Source: Novosphingobium sp. NDB2Meth1 (GTDB lineage: Bacteria > Pseudomonadota > Alphaproteobacteria > Sphingomonadales > Sphingomonadaceae). Taken from it: 64,000 bases of DNA. The translations under genes were made by a program, and so were the position numbers. Position 1 is the first letter of the stretch; each line of letters begins with the position of its first letter. Location: the NCBI RefSeq assembly GCF_900117425.1, contig NZ_FPEH01000011.1:186001-250000 (forward strand). The letters run 5' to 3'. The notes under the pieces were generated by a model. The model was given only the letters and a program-made list of their open reading frames with translations, did not search any database and was not told where the DNA came from. Shown here one piece after another: positions 59,190 through 64,000 of the stretch.

Positions 59190-61205
59190 ATGCTGGCGGC
59201 GCCCGATCTGGCATGGCGGGGCCCACGCGGGGGGCTGCCGCCGCTGGGCTCAGTCACCGCGGCAGCGCTTGACGCTCATTACCGGGCGGCAATCGCGGCA
59301 TGGCGGGAGGTGGCGTTTGCGGTGGCGGAGGATCCGGCGCCACCCAGCTTTGCCAACACGCTGCTGCCGCTGCAGATGGCCGAACACGGGCTCGATCAGG
59401 CCGAAGCCTTGCTTCGCCACGTGCGCAACACCGCCGCGCGCCCCGAAGACGAAGCCACGCTGGCTGACCTCGCGGCGCTGCGCGGCGTGATGGAAGATGA
59501 GCTTGCCTGGCATCCCGCGCTGTTTGCCCGCATTGCCGAGATTGCCGGGCTGGAACAGCTGACAGCCAGCGAGCGCCGCACCGCAAGACTGGTGCTCTCC
59601 GCCATGCGGGCACGCGGCGCCGGCCTTGCGCCGGGTAAGCTCGCCGAACTCAAGACGGTCAACGCCCAACTTGCGGCGCTCGAGGCCCGCTTTCAGGCCA
59701 ACCTGCTTGCCGATACCGCCCAGCTCCACGCACCGGTCGAGGATATTCGCACGCTTGCCGGAGTCGATGCGGCGATGATCGATGTGCTCCGGCGCGAGGC
59801 CCAGACCTGCGGTGTCGGTGCGCCCTATTGCGTGCCCTGTGCAAGACCGGTGGTCGATGCCATCCTTGCGCAGGCCGAGAACCGCGCCTTGCGCGAACGC
59901 GTCTGGCGGATGTGGGTCCAGCGCGGCGCCGTGTCCAACCCGCCGGTGGTGGCGGAAATCCTGAACCTCAGGGCCCGCAAGGCCGCGCTGCTCGGCTATG
60001 CAAATTACGCCGATCTTGCCGCCGCGGACCGGATGGCCCGCAACGGAGACCGGGCGCTGGAGCTGGTCGAGACGATTGCCCGGGAGGCGGTGAAAGCAGC
60101 CGCGCGGCACGAGGAGCGCCTTGCCAGACTGCCGCAGGCCCGCAGCATCGGTTCGCGCATCGAACCGTGGGACCGGCCGTTCCTCAACGACATCCTCAGC
60201 GCCGGCGAACGCGGCTTCAATGCCGTGCAGCTCAGCGAATACCTCCAGCTGGACAGCATGATCGAGGGCATGTTCTGGGCGGCCGGCACGCTCTATCAAT
60301 GCGCCTTCACCCGGCGCGACGACCTGTATGGCTGGCATGAGGCCGTCTCGGCATGGGAAGTGCGCCAGCATGGCGAGCTCATCGGCGTGCTGTGGCTCGA
60401 TCTGTTCCGGCGCGAAGGCAAGCGCGCGCTCGCGTGGATGGATTGCTATCGCGGCAGGCTGGCCTCCCGCCCCGATGAGCCAGCGCTGACGGCGATCCAC
60501 CATTACCTCACGCCCCCCGCGCCGGGCGAGCTGGTGCTGCTATCGTGGGAGGATGCACGCGTTCTGTTCCATGAACTCGGCCATGCGCTCCATGCCTTGC
60601 TGACAGTGGTCGACCACCCGGCGCAAGGCATGGCCCATGTCGCGTGGGACATGATCGAAATGCCCTCGCAGCTGTTCGAGCATCTCGTCACCACTCCCGA
60701 AGTGCTCGGCCGCTTTGCCCGCCATTATCAGACCGGTGCACCGATGCCGGAAGCGATGCAGCGCCAGCTGGCGGCGGGGGGAATCTTCGATCCGGGCGCC
60801 TTCGTGCTGTCGCTGGCCGGCCCCGCCCTCGTCGACCTCCACCTCCACCGCATGGGACCGGGCAGCGTGGTCGATGCCGAACGGGTCGAGCGGCGGGTAC
60901 TCGCCGAAATGGGCATGCCGCGCAGCGTTGCCCCGCGCCACGGTGTGATGAATTTCGCGCACGTCTTCGCCGATGCCTATGCGGCGGGGTACTACAGCTA
61001 CCACTGGGCCGACGTGATGGTCGCCGATGCCATCGAAGTGTTCGAGGCGGCGGGCGGTCTGTTCCATGCAGACACCGCGCGGCGCCTCGAGACAGCACTG
61101 CTCGGTGTTGGCGCGGCGGTCCCGCCGGATGACGCCTACCGCGCCTTCGCCCGGCGTGAGCCCGCCGTGCCCGCCCTGATCCGCAAGCTGGGACTGGACC
61201 TTTAG
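59190..61205 (+). CDS. M3 family metallopeptidase (oligopeptidase A/Dcp type)
   Basis: A 671-residue zinc peptidase of the M3 family, which degrades oligopeptides. The zinc site is HELGHALH in 'RVLFHELGHALHALL' (His, catalytic Glu, His), and the third ligand Glu is in 'WDMIEMPSQLFEH', at the normal spacing. The C-terminal 'HVFADAYAAGYYSYHWADVMVADA' has the substrate-binding Tyr/His cluster. No signal peptide. Start at ATG (MLAAPDL) with AGGG upstream; a GTG three bases earlier is possible. It lies 13 bp after the receptor remnant. Confidence 0.93.
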   Translation: MLAAPDLAWRGPRGGLPPLGSVTAAALDAHYRAAIAAWREVAFAVAEDPAPPSFANTLLPLQMAEHGLDQAEALLRHVRNTAARPEDEATLADLAALRGVMEDELAWHPALFARIAEIAGLEQLTASERRTARLVLSAMRARGAGLAPGKLAELKTVNAQLAALEARFQANLLADTAQLHAPVEDIRTLAGVDAAMIDVLRREAQTCGVGAPYCVPCARPVVDAILAQAENRALRERVWRMWVQRGAVSNPPVVAEILNLRARKAALLGYANYADLAAADRMARNGDRALELVETIAREAVKAAARHEERLARLPQARSIGSRIEPWDRPFLNDILSAGERGFNAVQLSEYLQLDSMIEGMFWAAGTLYQCAFTRRDDLYGWHEAVSAWEVRQHGELIGVLWLDLFRREGKRALAWMDCYRGRLASRPDEPALTAIHHYLTPPAPGELVLLSWEDARVLFHELGHALHALLTVVDHPAQGMAHVAWDMIEMPSQLFEHLVTTPEVLGRFARHYQTGAPMPEAMQRQLAAGGIFDPGAFVLSLAGPALVDLHLHRMGPGSVVDAERVERRVLAEMGMPRSVAPRHGVMNFAHVFADAYAAGYYSYHWADVMVADAIEVFEAAGGLFHADTARRLETALLGVGAAVPPDDAYRAFARREPAVPALIRKLGLDL

Positions 61206-61206
61206 C

Positions 61207-63072
61207 ATGCGCCTTTTCCGCCCTTTGCTGCTCGCCGCACTGCTTTCGCTCGGCATGCCCGTTGCCGCCAACGAAGCCCCGGCGCCCGATGCCGCGCCGT
61301 GGCAGCAGACCTTCCCCGCGCGCACGCCGTCAAGCGATCCGGTGGTCAAGTCCTCGATCTACATCCCCATGCGTGACGGCACGCGCATCGCGGTCGATGT
61401 CTACCACCAGCAGGGCGCCGGACCCGGCGCGCGGGTGCCGACCATCCTCAACCTCACCCGCTATTGGCGCGCCTTTGCCGCGAAGTCGGACCCGGTGGGC
61501 AGTTGCCGCGCGATCACGCCCTTCGCCGCCTACTTCGCGTCGCGCGGCTATGCCGTCGTGATGGCGGACGTGCGCGGCACCGGCGCTTCGTTCGGCACCC
61601 GCAGCGGCGAGCTTGACGCGAACGAACTCGCCGACGGCACTGACGTGATAAACTGGATCACCCGCCAGCCGTGGTCCGATGGCAAAGTCGGCTCGACCGG
61701 GATCAGCTATGGCGGCACTGCGGCGGAATACTTGCCCGTCCTGCGCCACCCGGCGGTCAAGGCCGTCGCACCGATTTCCACGCTGATCGATGCCTACGCC
61801 GATCTCTACTTCCCCGGCGGCGTGCCCAACACCGTGTTCCGCGACGGGTGGAGCACGCTCAACCGCACGCTCGATGTCGGGCGCGGGCCGGACCGTCCGG
61901 ACATGGCCGAATTGAAGCACCCTTGCCCGGTCGATGGGGACGATGATCTCAAGCTGCTCCACCAGGCCATCGCCGAGCATGCGCCCAACTTTGACAGCGG
62001 CGGCGCCACGCGGGGGATTACCCACCGCGACGACAACGACACGTTCGCGGTGCGCCTGCCCAGCAGCTATCAGCGCCGCGCAGAAATCGATGCAGCGGAC
62101 GTGCCGTTCCTCTCGATCGAAGGCTGGTTCGATTCCGGCTATGCCCGCGCCGGGATCAACCGCCTCATCGCCAGCACATCGCGCCAGCAGCGCCTGATCA
62201 TCGCCGCCGCCTCGCACGGCATCGGCTATCACGGCGGACCGGACGTGAGCACACCCACTCCTTCCGCCTTCGATTTCCGCACAGAGGTGCTTGCTTTCTT
62301 TGATCACTACCTCGCTGGCCGCGCCAATGGATATGACGCCCAGCCGCGCGTGCGCTGGTTCACCACCGGGAGCAACACGTGGGCCTCGGCGGACACGTGG
62401 GACACCAACCCACCCAAAACCGCGCTATGTCTCTCTACCAAGCGCAGGCTCGCCGCCACCGGACGCTGCGGTGCGCGGACGACCTTGCTGCATCGGCCGG
62501 GCGCGGATGGCGCGCCCGGCACCATGACACGCTGGGACGCGACGATCACCGGCGGCCCGGTCATCTACCCCGAACGCAGCGCCGCCGACCGCGCGCTGCT
62601 GCACTTCGATGGGCCCGCTCTCACCGCGCCGCTGCACCTCCTCGGAGCGCCGGTGCTCGAACTTGCGCTGACGACGAGCGCCCCCCGCGCGGATGTCTTC
62701 GCGTGGCTGGAGGAAGTGGACAGCGCGGGCCATGCCCGGGTGATTGCCGACGGCATGGTCCGCGCAAACTACACCCGCTCAGGCACCGCCCCTTATCCTG
62801 CCATCACGCCGCAACCCTCCGGTCTCGCCGGCGATGACAGGGCCTCGATCGCCGGCGGGCCGCAGCGCCTCGCCATAGCGTTCGAGCCGCTCGCGCATGT
62901 CGTTGCAGCAGGCAACCATTTGCGTCTCACACTCGCCGCCTCGGACAGCCGCCATTTCTCCAGTCCGACCGCGACCGGCAGCCGCTGGCGGATCGGCATC
63001 GGCAATGGCGGCAGCAAACTCGAACTTCGTCTTGCCCGGCCCTCAACCGCGCCACAGGGACCGGGCAAGTGA
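61207..63072 (+). CDS. Exported CocE/NonD family hydrolase (S15-like)
   Basis: A 621-residue secreted alpha/beta hydrolase with a signal peptide (MRLFRPLLLAALLSLGMPVAA-N). The N-terminal catalytic domain has 'IYIPMRDGTRIAVDVY', 'YAVVMADVRGTGASFG', the nucleophile in 'GSTGISYGGTAAEY' and a later 'SIEGWFDSGYAR' with the acid; the C-terminal jelly-roll (about residue 430 on) is typical of X-Pro dipeptidyl peptidase and alpha-amino acid ester hydrolases. It starts 1 bp after the M3 peptidase stop, so the two form one message ending at the terminator that follows. The substrate may be a peptide or an aminoacyl ester. Confidence 0.9.
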   Translation: MRLFRPLLLAALLSLGMPVAANEAPAPDAAPWQQTFPARTPSSDPVVKSSIYIPMRDGTRIAVDVYHQQGAGPGARVPTILNLTRYWRAFAAKSDPVGSCRAITPFAAYFASRGYAVVMADVRGTGASFGTRSGELDANELADGTDVINWITRQPWSDGKVGSTGISYGGTAAEYLPVLRHPAVKAVAPISTLIDAYADLYFPGGVPNTVFRDGWSTLNRTLDVGRGPDRPDMAELKHPCPVDGDDDLKLLHQAIAEHAPNFDSGGATRGITHRDDNDTFAVRLPSSYQRRAEIDAADVPFLSIEGWFDSGYARAGINRLIASTSRQQRLIIAAASHGIGYHGGPDVSTPTPSAFDFRTEVLAFFDHYLAGRANGYDAQPRVRWFTTGSNTWASADTWDTNPPKTALCLSTKRRLAATGRCGARTTLLHRPGADGAPGTMTRWDATITGGPVIYPERSAADRALLHFDGPALTAPLHLLGAPVLELALTTSAPRADVFAWLEEVDSAGHARVIADGMVRANYTRSGTAPYPAITPQPSGLAGDDRASIAGGPQRLAIAFEPLAHVVAAGNHLRLTLAASDSRHFSSPTATGSRWRIGIGNGGSKLELRLARPSTAPQGPGK

Positions 63073-63074
63073 AG

Positions 63075-63123
63075 GCGGCGGGCCGGTATTCACAGTCCCA
63101 CCAATGGCCCGCCGCAGCTTTTT
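63075..63123 (+). terminator. Rho-independent terminator after the CocE/NonD gene
   Basis: A perfect 10-bp stem, GCGGCGGGCC / GGCCCGCCGC, with a 21-base loop is followed by AGCTTTTT. It begins 3 bases after the stop and reaches the convergent kynureninase stop codon. Confidence 0.85.
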
Positions 63124-64000
63124 CAGGTGACCGCCGCCCGCACCGCCCAACGCGGATCATCCCAGGCCCGCGTCTCGCACACCGCACGGATGGCAAGCAC
63201 GGCATCGAGCATGTCGACGTGGCGCAAGTAGAGCGGCGTCAGCCCGAAGCGCAGCACATCGGGATCGCGGAAATCGCCGATAACCCCGCGCTCCTTCAGC
63301 GCCTGCATGATCCCATAGCCTTGCGGGTGGGCGTAGGAGACATGGCTCCCCCGCCGCGGATCCTCGCGAGGGCTGACCAGCGTGAAGCCGTGGTCTGCGA
63401 CATGCTCGTCCATCAGGTCCATGAACACGCGGCCAAGCTGCAGCGATTTTGCCCGGATTGCGGCCATGTCCGCCTCGGCCAGAAGGTCCACCCCGCATTC
63501 GAGCGCGGCCATCCCCAGGATCGGCGGGGTGCCGCACAGGAACTGCTCGATCCCCTCGGCCGCGCGGTAGCTGTCCTCGAACGCGAAGGGCGCCGCATGC
63601 CCCATCCAGCCCGAAAGCACCGGCATGGCATGCGCCTGATGCCGCCGCGCTGCGAAGAGATAGGCGGGCGCCCCCGGCCCGCCGTTCAGGAACTTGTACC
63701 CGCAGCCCACCGCAAAATCGGCGTCCGCCGCGTTGAGGCCGACCGGGATCGCCCCCGCGCTGTGGCTGAGGTCCCAGACTACCAGCACCCCGGCTTGATG
63801 CGCACGCCGCGTCACTTCGGCCATGTCGCGTACTGCGCCGGTCTTGTAGTGCACCTGCGTCAGCAGCAGCACCGCTACATCATCGCCGAGCCGGTCCAGC
63901 ACCGCATCCTCGTGCACGGCCTCAGCCCGGATACGCCCGCCCGAGAACGCCGCGATGCCCTGCATCATGTAGAGATCAGTGGGGAAATTGCCGGTTTCCG
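63123..64000 (-). CDS. kynU: Kynureninase, N-terminal part outside the window
   Basis: The 3' 292 codons of a PLP enzyme that cleaves kynurenine to anthranilate and alanine. The frame continues open to the window edge, where 'ETGNFPTDLYM' is read, a kynureninase signature. Next come 'TQVHYKTGAV', 'VVWDLSHSAGAIPV' with the cofactor-binding Asp, 'GCGYKFLNGGPGAP' with the PLP Lys, and 'HAAPFAFEDSY'. 'LRFGLTPLYLRHVD' near the end also matches. About 120-130 N-terminal residues lie beyond the window. It is convergent with the CocE/NonD gene. Confidence 0.95.
   Translation of the reverse strand, partial: ETGNFPTDLYMMQGIAAFSGGRIRAEAVHEDAVLDRLGDDVAVLLLTQVHYKTGAVRDMAEVTRRAHQAGVLVVWDLSHSAGAIPVGLNAADADFAVGCGYKFLNGGPGAPAYLFAARRHQAHAMPVLSGWMGHAAPFAFEDSYRAAEGIEQFLCGTPPILGMAALECGVDLLAEADMAAIRAKSLQLGRVFMDLMDEHVADHGFTLVSPREDPRRGSHVSYAHPQGYGIMQALKERGVIGDFRDPDVLRFGLTPLYLRHVDMLDAVLAIRAVCETRAWDDPRWAVRAAVT

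Overview
The window is GC-rich, densely packed DNA from an alphaproteobacterium, most likely a Sphingomonadales member of the Novosphingobium/Sphingobium type. The gene families point there: a TonB-receptor locus with a GMC/aldehyde dehydrogenase/AraC set, a fused cysNC, a single Rsh with a downstream SnoaL-like gene, PdeM, and sphingomonad-style palindromic intergenic repeats. I see no rRNA, tRNA, IS element, prophage or CRISPR array.

Region 1 (1-21 kb) is mostly housekeeping and hydrolytic genes: a DUF1963 protein cut by the window edge, a tyrosine phosphatase, M20, M28 and Tat-exported metallopeptidases, a thiolase behind a perfect operator-like palindrome, a dienelactone-hydrolase-like protein, the ABC-F factor EttA, an RcnB-like repeat protein, a Rieske oxygenase, an exported amidohydrolase, the (p)ppGpp enzyme Rsh, a GT87 membrane glycosyltransferase, aerobic coproporphyrinogen oxidase HemF and PdeM. 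Region 2 (21-29.5 kb) holds infC, which appears to start at AUA, then an SLC13 carrier, a K+ channel with an RCK domain, a HigBA-like toxin-antitoxin islet, a divergent PEP carboxylase homologue and KDPG aldolase.

Region 3 (29.5-41 kb) is a microaerobic respiration module read leftwards: ccoN-ccoO-ccoQ-ccoP, ccoG-fixH-ccoI-ccoS, a short Cys-rich exported protein and hemN, mostly with start/stop overlaps. An Fnr-type regulator with four cluster-ligand cysteines lies just beyond a divergent ompW. Perfect TTGA-N6-TCAA boxes stand before ccoN and before fnr itself, and a one-mismatch box stands before ompW. Together these describe an oxygen-responsive regulon: Fnr would induce the high-affinity cbb3 oxidase, its copper and assembly factors, and oxygen-independent haem synthesis (HemN, complementing HemF elsewhere in the window).

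Region 4 (41-46 kb) is sulfate activation: cysD-cysNC-cysQ plus a flavin reductase, with a 16-bp palindrome ahead of cysD. Region 5 (45-64 kb) is accessory catabolism: a quinone oxidoreductase/LysR divergon, a CmcJ/NvfI-family oxygenase with an MHS transporter, then SDR, GPH symporter, SnoaL-like, GMC alcohol oxidoreductase, DUF2817, AraC and aldehyde dehydrogenase genes facing a TonB-dependent receptor. That set resembles the sphingomonad polyethylene glycol (peg) operon in its protein families. The receptor gene has lost the plug and most of the barrel by an in-frame internal deletion. It is followed by an M3 peptidase, a CocE/NonD hydrolase with a clear terminator, and a convergent kynureninase cut by the right edge.
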